Shown: positions 52,781-60,996 of the stretch, one piece after another | Layout of the letters: each line of letters opens with the position of its first letter | Position numbering within the stretch: position 1 is the first letter of the stretch | DNA from: Bacteroidota bacterium | Lineage (GTDB): Bacteria > Bacteroidota > Bacteroidia > 2-12-FULL-35-15 | Assembly: GCA_025963775.1 (NCBI GenBank) | Contig: JAOQAD010000002.1 | Location: 29,203 to 93,202 of the forward strand | Reading direction: 5' to 3' | DNA: 64,000 nt | Program-made: the position numbers and the translations under genes | Notes under the pieces: model-generated | Seen by the model: the letters and a program-made list of their open reading frames with translations, nothing else | Database searches by the model: none | What the model was told of the DNA's origin: nothing

Positions 52781-53554
52781 ATGCATTATCGTACTAAAAG
52801 CTTTTTTTGTTTTTCCCGGTTTACCCGGATAGCTTTGATTGCGTTCATTTTGCTTAGCTCTTCTGTTTTACGTTCTCAAACTCCAGTCACCATTTCGGGG
52901 CAGGCTTTCGATAAGGACAATGCTTTTCTTCCGCTGATCAGGATGATGGTGATCAACAAGCGCACGAACCAGGGCGTGTTTGCCGGCACGGATGGAAAAT
53001 TTTCCATCAACGTCTATCAAACAGACACACTGCTTTTTTCTGTGATCGGTTACAACACTAAAAAGGTTTGCCTGAAGGATTCTGTGATGAAAAAGCAATA
53101 CTACATTGAAGTGGAAATGCAGAAGCTGCAATATACACTGAAGGAAATAAGCGTGTTCGGGACGAGGAGCCTGGGCGATATCGACAAGGACATCGCGAAG
53201 CTGGATTCTACAAGAAGGTCAAGATATTACCAGGACATCAACGGGTTTGAAAGTCCGATCACATACCTGTACGAGCGTTTCAGCAAATTCGGAAGATCAA
53301 AGCAAAAAGTGGCGGAGTGGGAGAACGAGGATCTGAAACGGGATATTCTTAAAGATCTGTTCAGGCTCTATGTGAAGAACGAGATCATCGACCTGAGCGA
53401 GGAAGAGTTTGATGCATTCATTGTGTATTGCAACCTGAGCGAGGAGTTCATTAAAACGGCATCGCAGTTTGAGCTTGTGATGGCGATCAAAGGGAAATAT
53501 GAGGCATTTTCGGCAGGAAAAGATTATTATACGCCACACGAAAAGAGGTGGTAA
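52781..53554 (+). CDS. exported CarboxypepD_reg-like domain protein
   Basis: The start is ATG 52781 (MHYRTKSFFCFSRFTRIALIAFILLSSSVLRSQ, signal peptide; 257 residues); the track uses a TTG inside the promoter box. Residues about 36-110 follow the carboxypeptidase regulatory-like beta-sandwich found at the N-terminus of TonB-dependent receptors (VTISGQAFDKDNAFLPLIRMM...GVFAGTDGKFSINV...LLFSVIGYNTKKV). The rest is charged and helical (LYERFSKFGRSKQKVAEWENEDLKRDILKDLF). Without a barrel, it may be a periplasmic accessory. Partner unknown. Confidence 0.82.
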   Translation: MHYRTKSFFCFSRFTRIALIAFILLSSSVLRSQTPVTISGQAFDKDNAFLPLIRMMVINKRTNQGVFAGTDGKFSINVYQTDTLLFSVIGYNTKKVCLKDSVMKKQYYIEVEMQKLQYTLKEISVFGTRSLGDIDKDIAKLDSTRRSRYYQDINGFESPITYLYERFSKFGRSKQKVAEWENEDLKRDILKDLFRLYVKNEIIDLSEEEFDAFIVYCNLSEEFIKTASQFELVMAIKGKYEAFSAGKDYYTPHEKRW

Positions 53555-53727
53555 TTTCGATTCACCAGCCCCGGCCCCTTGGGAGCATTTGAGCAGAATG
53601 TTAAAATCAGTAGTTCTATTAAGATTTTTGCAGGATCAGCTCCCTCCTTCCAGGAGGGTTGGGTGGTAAAGAATCAAAGTTGTTCCAACAAAAAAATCCC
53701 GGGTCACCCTGGGATTTTCTTTTTCCT
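53555..53727. other. spacer with palindromic repeat and YbjN-gene terminator
   Basis: CTCCCTCCTTCCAGGAGGGTTGGGTGG (53641-53667) is a palindromic repeat like that at 21826. The rest is the terminator described next; no gene is seen. Confidence 0.5.
53691..53718 (-). terminator. intrinsic terminator of the YbjN-type gene
   Basis: AATCCCGGG and CCCTGGGATT form a GC-rich stem around TCA; the minus strand continues into a run of seven T. Confidence 0.8.
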
Positions 53728-54159
53728 TTATCCTCTTCCTCCGACTACAACACCATATTTTACTTTCAGCTTATCATCGTATTCATCGGCATACCAGCCA
53801 ACGCGGTTGATGGTGGCGGCAGCTTCTTTCTGTTCCAGTCCATCCACTTCGCGGATGAGCTTCACATACACCCAGTCCTTGAATTTCACAAAAGCCACAC
53901 CGTACAGCGTGTAGTTGAGCTCCATCAGCTCCTGGTAAAAAGCTTCCGTGTTTGTTGCAGGCACCTGCATTACCGGCGCCAGCACCTGGAAATACGCACG
54001 GCCTTCGCTTTCAATATTCCATACATCGATCCAAACGGATGCCGATCCTTTTTTCAGGCTCCATTGCCCGGCTTGTTCCCCGCGGCAGATGGCGGGATCA
54101 ACACCAAGGTCCCTGATACAGTTCTCCACCATATCAAAATAATACTGTAAATTTTCCAT
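53728..54159 (-). CDS. YbjN-domain protein
   Basis: The start is ATG 54159 (MENLQYYFDMVENCIRDLGVDP; 143 residues). The alpha/beta pattern with SVWIDVWNIESEGRAYFQVLAPVMQVP and YQELMELNYTLYGVAFVKFKDWVYVKLIREVDGL is typical of YbjN/type-III-chaperone-like small proteins (PF10722 family). Some relatives affect motility or stress through unknown means. No signal peptide. A TATATTTG box lies 38 nt upstream. Confidence 0.8.
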   Translation of the reverse strand: MENLQYYFDMVENCIRDLGVDPAICRGEQAGQWSLKKGSASVWIDVWNIESEGRAYFQVLAPVMQVPATNTEAFYQELMELNYTLYGVAFVKFKDWVYVKLIREVDGLEQKEAAATINRVGWYADEYDDKLKVKYGVVVGGRG

Positions 54160-54197
54160 GATACATGTTTTAAGGGTTATGACTAAAATCGTTCTAA

Positions 54198-54205
54198 CAA
54201 ATATA
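54198..54205 (-). promoter_or_regulatory. TAnnTTTG -7 box for the YbjN-type gene
   Basis: The minus strand reads TATATTTG, 38 nt before the ATG at 54159. Confidence 0.5.
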
Positions 54206-54306
54206 AAATAATTTTCCTCTTTTCCCACTTATACTCCGAAACCTTAGATTGCCGGAATTTTTGAAAACGACATTTGCGTTCATCTTTTATTTTAGCGCGA
54301 TTTTTT

Positions 54307-56406
54307 ATGAAGATCTGGAACCAGGCGCCTCTTGTACGATTGATCATTCCCTTTATTGCAGGGATCATCGCCGCTATTTACCTTCCGCTGAATGATGGCT
54401 GTTTTGCATTGATCATGGCGCCGTATTTTATTTTTATTGCTGCTGTTACTTTTATTCCTTCACTGAAAATTTCGTATAAACGTTCCTGGGCTTTCGGCCT
54501 CGTGATCAACATTTTATTGTTTGCGCTCGGGTACCGGATCACGATCGGTAATACGGAAAAATTCGCCGCTTCGCATTTTTCAAAATTTGTAAACGGAAAA
54601 ACAATTGTCCTTGCAAAGCTGCTGCAATCGCCGCTGGAAAAAGAGCGCTCTTATAAAATGGTGGTGGAGGTCAGCCTGCTGAAAAATGGAGAAGAATGGA
54701 AAGAAGTGAGCGGGAAAGCGATGCTCTACCTGGAGAAAGACCCGCGTGCTGCAGCTTTAAAGTATGGCGATGAGATCATTGTGCAAGGCATCTTCAATGA
54801 AATTCCCGGGCCGCAGAACCCCGGAGAGTTCGATTACAAGCAGTTTCTTTCCTTTCACAATGTGTATGAGCAATGCAGCGCTGATGAGCATCACTGGCTT
54901 CCGACAGGCAGCAATTCCGGGAACATCATCCTGCGTTCTTCCTATGCGCTGCGCGACCGGTTGCTGGACATACTGAAAGACGATCACATTGAAGGGGAGG
55001 AATTTGCTGTTGGAGCAGCACTGATGCTGGGCTATTCCGACAAACTGGATGCAGAGATCCTTTCTGCGTATTCTGGCACAGGCGCCCTGCATGTGCTTTC
55101 CGTTTCAGGCCTGCATGTGGCCATTGTGTATGTGGTGTTCAACTGGCTGCTGTTCTTTCTTGATAAAGTAAAACGCGGGAACATCATAAAAGCCGTGATT
55201 CTCATCCTGCTCCTCTGGTTCTATTCCGCGCTTACCGGGCTTTCTCCTTCGGTGCTGCGTGCAGCCACTATGTTCAGCTTCATCATCATCGCCAAAGCAT
55301 TTAACCGCTACACCAACATTTACAATACGCTTGCAGCTTCCGCATTTGTACTGCTTGCATTCAATCCTTTTCTCATCATGGAAGTCGGTTTCCAGCTTTC
55401 TTACATTGCCGTGATCGGTATTGTTTACCTGCAGCCGAAGATCTATGGCTTGTTTGAGCCGGAGAACAAGCTCATTGAGCAGGCCTGGACGATCACCGCC
55501 GTTTCCATTGCAGCGCAGATCGCGACCTTTCCGCTCGGGCTGTATTATTTTCACCAGTTCCCCAATTACTTCCTTTTATCGAATTTCATCGTGATCCCGG
55601 TTTCCACAGTCATCATTTACCTGGGGATCGGGCTGTTTGCATTTACCGGAGTTCCGGTGATCTCTGCTTATCTCGCCGCAGGATTCAGCAAAAGCGTATG
55701 GCTGCTCAATGCTTCTGTAAAAATGATCGGGAACTGGCCTTATGCCCTGCAGGAAGGCATTTCCATTACAGCCCGGGAAACATGGCTGCTGTACGCGATG
55801 ATCCTGTTCTTCATTTATTATTTTACCCGCCCCAAAGTGAACTATTTATTCTGTGCACTGTCTGTTGCAGTAGTGCTCTTGTGCTCACAGGCGATCGAGC
55901 AGGAACGGGAATACGGGCAGCATAGGATGATCGTTTACAACATCGCAAAAACAAGCGCGGTCGATTTTATTGATGCCCAAAGCAATGTGCTTTTAACAGA
56001 TCCTTCATTTGCTCAAAATGAAAGTGCATTGTCCTTCCACATCAAACAGAACTGGTGGAAGCTCGGGATCAACCGGCCGGTGATCGTTACAGGAAACTTT
56101 CGTTCGGAGCACCTGTTCATTCAAAACAATTGCATCCAGTTCAATGAAAAGAAGGTCGTGATCGTTAGAGGAAGAGAAGAAATGGATAAAAAATGGAAAC
56201 AGCCGCTGAAAGTTGATTTTCTTATTGTTTCGAAAAATCTGAAAATGGATATTGCGGAACTGCTGAAAAATTATGATCCGGAACAGATCATTTTCGATTC
56301 ATCCAACTCGAACTACAGGCTTGAAAAATGGAAAAAGGAATGTATCGCAATGTCGCGTAATTATTATTCCGTAAAGGATTCAGGCGCTTTTGAAGCGGAC
56401 CTCTGA
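54307..56406 (+). CDS. comEC: ComEC/Rec2-family DNA-uptake membrane protein without intact MBL domain
   Basis: ComEC forms the inner-membrane channel for single-stranded DNA uptake in natural transformation. The start is ATG 54307 (MKIWNQAPLVRLIIPFIAGIIAAIYL; 699 residues). An N-terminal OB-fold domain (KMVVEVSLLKNGEEWKEVSGKAMLYLEKD) precedes the competence domain (ALHVLSVSGLHVAIVYVVFNWLLFF; SALTGLSPSVLRAATMF) with about nine helices. The C-terminal 170 residues lack the HxHxDH site of the metallo-beta-lactamase nuclease found in longer ComECs. Convergent with the next gene; stops 2 nt apart. Confidence 0.9.
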   Translation: MKIWNQAPLVRLIIPFIAGIIAAIYLPLNDGCFALIMAPYFIFIAAVTFIPSLKISYKRSWAFGLVINILLFALGYRITIGNTEKFAASHFSKFVNGKTIVLAKLLQSPLEKERSYKMVVEVSLLKNGEEWKEVSGKAMLYLEKDPRAAALKYGDEIIVQGIFNEIPGPQNPGEFDYKQFLSFHNVYEQCSADEHHWLPTGSNSGNIILRSSYALRDRLLDILKDDHIEGEEFAVGAALMLGYSDKLDAEILSAYSGTGALHVLSVSGLHVAIVYVVFNWLLFFLDKVKRGNIIKAVILILLLWFYSALTGLSPSVLRAATMFSFIIIAKAFNRYTNIYNTLAASAFVLLAFNPFLIMEVGFQLSYIAVIGIVYLQPKIYGLFEPENKLIEQAWTITAVSIAAQIATFPLGLYYFHQFPNYFLLSNFIVIPVSTVIIYLGIGLFAFTGVPVISAYLAAGFSKSVWLLNASVKMIGNWPYALQEGISITARETWLLYAMILFFIYYFTRPKVNYLFCALSVAVVLLCSQAIEQEREYGQHRMIVYNIAKTSAVDFIDAQSNVLLTDPSFAQNESALSFHIKQNWWKLGINRPVIVTGNFRSEHLFIQNNCIQFNEKKVVIVRGREEMDKKWKQPLKVDFLIVSKNLKMDIAELLKNYDPEQIIFDSSNSNYRLEKWKKECIAMSRNYYSVKDSGAFEADL

Positions 56407-56408
56407 AT

Positions 56409-57368
56409 TTATCTGAACACATCCCAGATCACCTTTCCATTTGCAGAAGGCATTTTGAAGCGCATCAGTTCGGCAACAGTATTGGCAATATCAACCTGGT
56501 CGTAATGCAAGGTGCTTACATAATTCTGTTTAAAGTCCGGCCCGATCGCGAAAAACTCAATGTGCTTGCAGCCTTCGCACATATCGGTATGCGAAACAAA
56601 TCCATCAAGATGTCCCGCAGTGTGACGGCCGTGGTCATTGGTAACGATCAGTGTTGTCTGATCCCTGTAAAAAGGATCGCTCTGCAGCAATTGCCAGATG
56701 CGGTAAATGTAATTATCCGTATCAAGTATTCCCTGCAGGTAAGCAGCTGAATCATTGGCATGCCCGGCAGCATCCGGCTGTTTGAAATTGATCAGCGTCA
56801 TTCGGGGATGGTTGCCTGAAAAGATTCCCTTTGCATTCATGAACGTGGTAGAGTCTTCGCGATAGCCGGTTCCTAATCCTGAAATCCCGCAATCGGTCAT
56901 CGGGCGGTATTGTCCCTGCCAGGCAGGCTCAACACAATCGGATAAAATTGCCAGTTTGTCCTTCGTCGTAATGACCCATGCCTCCGAAGCGGGATGCTGC
57001 GAAGTTTTCAGCCAGTATTGAAAAATGGATGGATGCTGCGGATATTCCAGTCCGCTGTTATTAATGTTCTGGTACACGCCGGTGGTTATCGCCGAATGGC
57101 CCGCGTTGGTAAAACAATAGCCGTTGTTATAGAAATTAGAGCAGAATACACCGCCTTCCTGCAGGAGCTGGTAGCGGTGCGGAATGTATTCCTTTGATTC
57201 AAGGCCCCAGGTTTCGGTGTACCGCGCGCCATCCACTACAATAATGACCACGTTTTTGGTCTTGTAGGCCGGCCCTGTGGGAATTGCAGGGTCTTTGCTG
57301 CAGCCGAAATAAATGGATGCAAAGCCGGTAAACAGTACTAACAGCGCTATTTTCATTTGGAGCTTCAT
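56409..57368 (-). CDS. alkaline-phosphatase-superfamily lipoprotein
   Basis: The 319 residues start with a lipoprotein signal ending IYFGCSKD (Cys23). The fold matches the alkaline phosphatase/sulfatase clan: VVIIVVDGARYTETWG (metal Asp), NAGHSAITTG (probable catalytic Thr), PDAAGHAND, and IVTNDHGRHTAGHLDGF with the final metal ligands. It probably cleaves a phosphate or sulfate ester at the cell envelope; the substrate is unknown. A TAACTTTG box ends 5 nt before the ATG, and the promoter is shared head-to-head with the Smr gene. Confidence 0.87.
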   Translation of the reverse strand: MKLQMKIALLVLFTGFASIYFGCSKDPAIPTGPAYKTKNVVIIVVDGARYTETWGLESKEYIPHRYQLLQEGGVFCSNFYNNGYCFTNAGHSAITTGVYQNINNSGLEYPQHPSIFQYWLKTSQHPASEAWVITTKDKLAILSDCVEPAWQGQYRPMTDCGISGLGTGYREDSTTFMNAKGIFSGNHPRMTLINFKQPDAAGHANDSAAYLQGILDTDNYIYRIWQLLQSDPFYRDQTTLIVTNDHGRHTAGHLDGFVSHTDMCEGCKHIEFFAIGPDFKQNYVSTLHYDQVDIANTVAELMRFKMPSANGKVIWDVFR

Positions 57369-57405
57369 TCTAACAAAGTTAAGAAATTAGATTTAAATTT
57401 GCAGA
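57369..57405. promoter_or_regulatory. very short divergent promoter with two opposed TAnnTTTG boxes
   Basis: The 37-bp gap holds TAACTTTG on minus (57374-57381) and TAAATTTG on plus (57394-57401), 12 bp apart. They are 5 and 4 nt from their start codons, so both mRNAs would be leaderless or nearly so, and the -33 regions lie in the opposite gene's 5' end. Confidence 0.65.
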
Positions 57406-58437
57406 ATGAAATTCAAGATAGGTGATAAGGTAAGGTTCCTGAATGAAAAAGGAGAGGGGACGGTCACAAAGATCATCAATAAAACAACGGTAGGCGTTAC
57501 CATCGAGGAAGGATTTGAAATTCCGGTAGTGATCTCTGAGCTGGTCACCATTTTTGACGAGGCCGATATAAAGCCCGTATATCTAAAAGAACCTGCAGAG
57601 CAGCCTGTTCCAAGCTATACAAGCATTTCCGAAACAAGAAAAGAAACGCCCAAAGGCATTTACCTGGCCTTGTCTCCCGAAAGGGCAAACGACATCAGCC
57701 ATTCCGATTTCAATCTCTGGCTGATCAATCATACCGTATTTCATGTGGTGTACGTAACCTCTTTTTTGAAAAGCAAAGGCTACGAACTGTTGGATAAAGG
57801 CGAGCTGAAGCCATTCGAATCGAAGCTGATCGAAACCATCGACAGGAAGAACACCGACCTGCTTTCTACTGTGAAGGTGGATGCGCTGTTGTTTGATGAA
57901 ACCAAGCCTTTCGAGCACCAGTCGCCAGTTTCCGAGATCATCAGGATCAAAGCGGTGAAGCTGTATAAAGAAAATGCTTTTATAGAAAACGATTTTATCC
58001 CTGAAAAATGCCTGCTGGTAAACGTCACCGATTTTCAGCAGGACCTTTATTTTCAAAAGCCGGGAGCTTCCGAAACAGATCTTTCTAAATTACTGTTTCA
58101 GAAAAGAAGCGGCACAAGTCCGGGCAAAACTTCCAAGCCGCACCGCATCAACAATGCTTCTTTCGAGATGGAGATCGATCTCCACATCGAGGAGCTGATC
58201 GATAATTACGGCGGCATGAGCAATGCCGAGATCGTGATCGTTCAGCTGCGGCATTTCCAGCAGGCGCTGGATAAAGCCATCAATGAGCATTACAGGAGCC
58301 TTACGGTGATCCATGGAGTGGGCAACGGGCGCTTAAAACAGGAGGTGCGCGCGATCCTTACTTCTATGAAGATGCGTTTTCACGATGCATCCTATTCCAA
58401 ATACGGCTTTGGTGCAACGGAGATTGTGATTGGTTGA
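57406..58437 (+). CDS. DUF2027-Smr domain protein
   Basis: The 343 residues begin with a small beta domain (FKIGDKVRFLNEKGEGTVTKIINKTTVGVTI), then a DUF2027 central part (GIYLALSPERANDISHSDFNLWLINHTVFHVVYVT), a linker of about 40 residues, and a C-terminal Smr domain (EMEIDLHIEELI; LTVIHGVGNGRLKQEVRAIL; YGFGATEIVIG). Smr domains nick nucleic acids; MutS2-type Smr acts on DNA structures or collided ribosomes. The first domain resembles the KOW-like part of MutS2. Role here is unknown; nucleic-acid binding is likely. Confidence 0.88.
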   Translation: MKFKIGDKVRFLNEKGEGTVTKIINKTTVGVTIEEGFEIPVVISELVTIFDEADIKPVYLKEPAEQPVPSYTSISETRKETPKGIYLALSPERANDISHSDFNLWLINHTVFHVVYVTSFLKSKGYELLDKGELKPFESKLIETIDRKNTDLLSTVKVDALLFDETKPFEHQSPVSEIIRIKAVKLYKENAFIENDFIPEKCLLVNVTDFQQDLYFQKPGASETDLSKLLFQKRSGTSPGKTSKPHRINNASFEMEIDLHIEELIDNYGGMSNAEIVIVQLRHFQQALDKAINEHYRSLTVIHGVGNGRLKQEVRAILTSMKMRFHDASYSKYGFGATEIVIG

Positions 58438-58450
58438 ATTGTTTTGCTTT

Positions 58451-58588
58451 ACACACCCCTAACCCCTCTCAAGAGGGGAATGGACGCTGCTAACTTGGCG
58501 AATATACTTCTGAATTATATTATTCGTAATACTATAATTTTTATATGAGCACTCACAATTCCCCTCTTGAGAGGGGTTAGGGGTGTGT
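58451..58588. repeat. 138-bp element with 31-bp perfect terminal inverted repeats
   Basis: ACACACCCCTAACCCCTCTC followed by AAGAGGGGAAT (58451-58481) recurs exactly inverted at 58558-58588. Each arm contains its own CCCCTCT/AGAGGGG palindrome. The 76-nt AT-rich core has no ORF. It resembles a miniature inverted-repeat element and ends 48 nt before the rnpB -7 box. No clear target duplication is visible. Confidence 0.85.
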
Positions 58589-58636
58589 TATCCAACATCA
58601 ATAGAACAGCGCTTTCATAAACCACCTTATTTTCAC

Positions 58637-58644
58637 TACCTTTG
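58637..58644 (+). promoter_or_regulatory. rnpB promoter -7 box
   Basis: TACCTTTG followed by CAG; RNase P RNA begins about 3-6 nt later. Confidence 0.65.
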
Positions 58645-58646
58645 CA

Positions 58647-59053
58647 GCGCAAGTTGTTCTATCGCTGCCCTTCCTGCAAAGGAAGGGGAGAGGAAAGTCC
58701 GGGCAACACAGAGCATCCCACTTCCTAACAGGAAGGCTTTTCCGCAAGGAAGGGACAGAATAGTGCCACAGAGAATAACCACCGGGAAGCGGACTTGTTC
58801 TGCTTCCCGGAAAGGGTGAAAACGTGAGGTAAGAGCTCACGATAGCAGCTGGCAACAGTTGTTAGGGGTAAACCTTGGGAGTTGAAAGATCAAATAAGTC
58901 ACGCTTTTGAAGCTGCTCGCTTTAATTTTTCCGCTTGCGGAAGGATGGCGTGACGGGTAGATTGCTAAAGCCATCCGGTGACGGCTGGTTTAGATAAATG
59001 ATAGAAGCCTTTCCGCTTGCGGGAAGGAACAGAACCCGGCTTACAAACTTGCT
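58647..59053 (+). ncRNA. rnpB: RNase P RNA, bacterial class A
   Basis: The catalytic RNA that removes tRNA 5' leaders. The universal 5' core GAGGAAAGTCCGGGC (near 58690), AGGGTGAAAACGTGAGGTAA with GAGCTCACGATAG (about 58815-58845) and the 3' ACAGAACCCGGCTTAC (59029-59044) are all present in order. The outer P1 helix pairs GCAAGTT (58649-58655) with AACTTGC (59046-59052), giving about 405 nt. A T-rich stretch follows as terminator. Similar CCGCTTGCGG hairpins appear twice in the specificity and 3' regions. Track ORFs on both strands here are spurious. Confidence 0.95.
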
Positions 59054-59226
59054 TTTTATTTTCTTTCCTGGTGGGTAATAACCCCCATTTTGTCAAACAC
59101 CGTGTTTTTACACATTTTTTCCTGTCTTTTTTATTCTTAATTAGTGTGCTGTATGATTGGATTCGTTCAGCTGGAGGAGTTCGAAAATCCATCAAGAGAG
59201 TAGACAGACTACTAAAGACAAACAAC

Positions 59227-59556
59227 ATGAAAAAACTACTGACGATTGCTTTTCTTTTTTGCATGCTGCTCACCACAAAGGTGACAAATGCACAATCTCA
59301 AAATGAGAATGCCCTTATTGGCAGGGCCCGCGGCGCGGCGCATGAATGCCTGCAGGCAGCGCGCGAACCCGGCTATGAATTTATCGGGCAAAGCCAGACT
59401 ACCAGCATTTGTTTTGCCGGAGGCTTTCTGACCACTGTTACATTTTACAAAGTTCCGGTTTGCCACGATGAGCCATGTCCAAGGCCTATTGCTGTTCCTG
59501 TAGCAGAAGTGAACTTCGGCTGCGACGGACAGATCCTTAGCGTAACATGTAAATAG
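59227..59556 (+). CDS. small secreted hypothetical protein
   Basis: The start is ATG 59227 (MKKLLTIAFLFCMLLTTKVTNAQ, signal peptide; 109 residues); the ORF track begins inside rnpB. The mature 86 residues hold six cysteines (HECLQ, SICFAG, PVCHDEPC, FGCDGQ, VTCK) that could form three disulphides. No family recognised. Exported. A strong terminator follows. Confidence 0.75.
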   Translation: MKKLLTIAFLFCMLLTTKVTNAQSQNENALIGRARGAAHECLQAAREPGYEFIGQSQTTSICFAGGFLTTVTFYKVPVCHDEPCPRPIAVPVAEVNFGCDGQILSVTCK

Positions 59557-59573
59557 AATATTCTTTAGAATAG

Positions 59574-59600
59574 AAAATCCCGCTCCGGCGGGATTTTTTT
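59574..59600 (+). terminator. intrinsic terminator after the small secreted protein gene
   Basis: AAATCCCGC pairs with GCGGGATTT around a TCCG loop, followed by seven T (total T run about eight). Confidence 0.9.
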
Positions 59601-59606
59601 GTTGCT

Positions 59607-59688
59607 GTCATCCCGTGCTCCGACACGGGATCTGCCTGATGAGAACCTGCTGACATTTATGGGATCCCGTGTCGTGGCACGGGATGAC
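59607..59688. repeat. inverted pair of GTCATCCCGTG palindromes
   Basis: GTCATCCCGTGCTCCGACAC (59607-59631) and its near-exact inverse ending GGCACGGGATGAC (59664-59688) agree at 23 of 25 positions. Same family as 1426-1449 and 16291-16320. Confidence 0.8.
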
Positions 59689-59714
59689 GATTCAAAATGA
59701 TGTTATAAAATAAA

Positions 59715-60992
59715 TCAGTAATTGTATTTATCGCCCCATCTCTTCTTTAAAAAATCCCGCAATTCCTTTTCCCGTGCATTGTTTCCGGGCTCGTAGAATT
59801 TCATTCCTTTCACCGCATCCGGTAAATATTCCTGTGCCGAAAAATTATTATCATAGCCATGGCTGTACTGGTATTCCTTTCCATAGCCGATGTCCTTCAT
59901 GAGCTTTGTGGGTGCATTGCGCAGGTGCAGTGGAACAGGCTGGTCGCCTTTCTGCTGAACGGCCTGCATGGCTTCGTTGATGGCCATGTAGGAAGCATTG
60001 CTTTTTGCAGAAGTGGCAAGGTAGATCACCGTTTGTGATAAAATGATCCTCGATTCCGGGAAGCCGATCACGTTCACTGCCTGGAAACAGTTATTGGCGA
60101 TCACCAGCGCAGTCGGATTGGCATTGCCGATATCTTCCGAAGCAAGGATCAATAACCTTCTTGCAATAAAGGAAGGGTCTTCGCCGCCTTCGATCATCCG
60201 CGCAAGCCAGTATACAGCGGCATTCGGGTCGCTTCCGCGGATGGATTTGATGAACGCGGAGATAATGTCGTAATGATTCTCTCCCGCTTTATCATAAAGG
60301 GCAATATTCTGCTGAACAATGCCTGTTACTTTTTCATTCGTGATCTCGATCTCATCGCCGCCAATGGTATTAACCACCAGCTCGAACACATTCAGCAGCT
60401 TCCTGCCATCGCCGCCGGAAAGCCTCAACAACGCTTCATTTTCGGTGATCGTGATCTTTTTTGTTTTTAGAACGGAATCTGTTCTGATCGCAAGATCGAG
60501 CATGGAAAGCAGGTCGTCCTTGTCGAGATGTTTGAGAATATATACCTGGCATCGCGAGAGCAATGCGGAGATCACTTCGAAGGAAGGATTTTCGGTGGTT
60601 GCACCGATGAGCGTTACCGTGCCTTTTTCAACGGCCCCTAACAGGGAATCCTGCTGCGATTTACTGAAGCGGTGGATCTCATCAATGAAGAGGATCGGGT
60701 TGGCCTGGACGAACATCCCGGTACCTTTTGCCTTGTCGATCACATCGCGGATATCCTTTACGCCCGAATTGATCGCGCTCAGTGCATAGAACGGGCGCTT
60801 CAGCTGGTGTGCGATGATATTCGCCAGTGTTGTTTTACCAACTCCCGGAGGCCCCCACAGAATGATGGAAGGGAGAATATTGGAAGCGATGGCATTGCGC
60901 AGGATAGCACCTTCACCCACAATGTGCTTCTGCCCAATGTAGTTGTCCAGGCTGGTTGGCCGCATTCTTTCTGCTAAAGGTGCTAAACTCAT
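59715..60992 (-). CDS. rarA: replication-associated recombination protein A (RarA/MgsA)
   Basis: A AAA+ ATPase acting at stalled forks. The 425 residues start APLAERMRPTSLDNYIGQKHIVG. They contain Walker A (GPPGVGKTTLANII), Walker B (ILFIDEIHRF), sensor 1 (LIGATTENPSF), an arginine finger (ALLSRCQ) and the C-terminal tetramer domain (GSDPNAAVYWLARMIEGGEDPSFIARRL; LPDAVKGMKFYEP). All hallmarks are present. Third gene of a minus run with an acyltransferase and a cytochrome lipoprotein; start 4 nt after the latter's stop. Confidence 0.96.
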   Translation of the reverse strand: MSLAPLAERMRPTSLDNYIGQKHIVGEGAILRNAIASNILPSIILWGPPGVGKTTLANIIAHQLKRPFYALSAINSGVKDIRDVIDKAKGTGMFVQANPILFIDEIHRFSKSQQDSLLGAVEKGTVTLIGATTENPSFEVISALLSRCQVYILKHLDKDDLLSMLDLAIRTDSVLKTKKITITENEALLRLSGGDGRKLLNVFELVVNTIGGDEIEITNEKVTGIVQQNIALYDKAGENHYDIISAFIKSIRGSDPNAAVYWLARMIEGGEDPSFIARRLLILASEDIGNANPTALVIANNCFQAVNVIGFPESRIILSQTVIYLATSAKSNASYMAINEAMQAVQQKGDQPVPLHLRNAPTKLMKDIGYGKEYQYSHGYDNNFSAQEYLPDAVKGMKFYEPGNNAREKELRDFLKKRWGDKYNY

Positions 60993-60996
60993 GTTT

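Noticed and set aside
58583-59276. Several ORFs across the rnpB locus
   Set aside because: The RNA shows all conserved class A cores and a matching P1 helix. The ORFs change frame with the hairpins and have no protein pattern.
59574-59600. Hairpin considered as an attachment site or riboswitch
   Set aside because: The symmetric GC stem followed by a T run right after a gene end is a plain intrinsic terminator.
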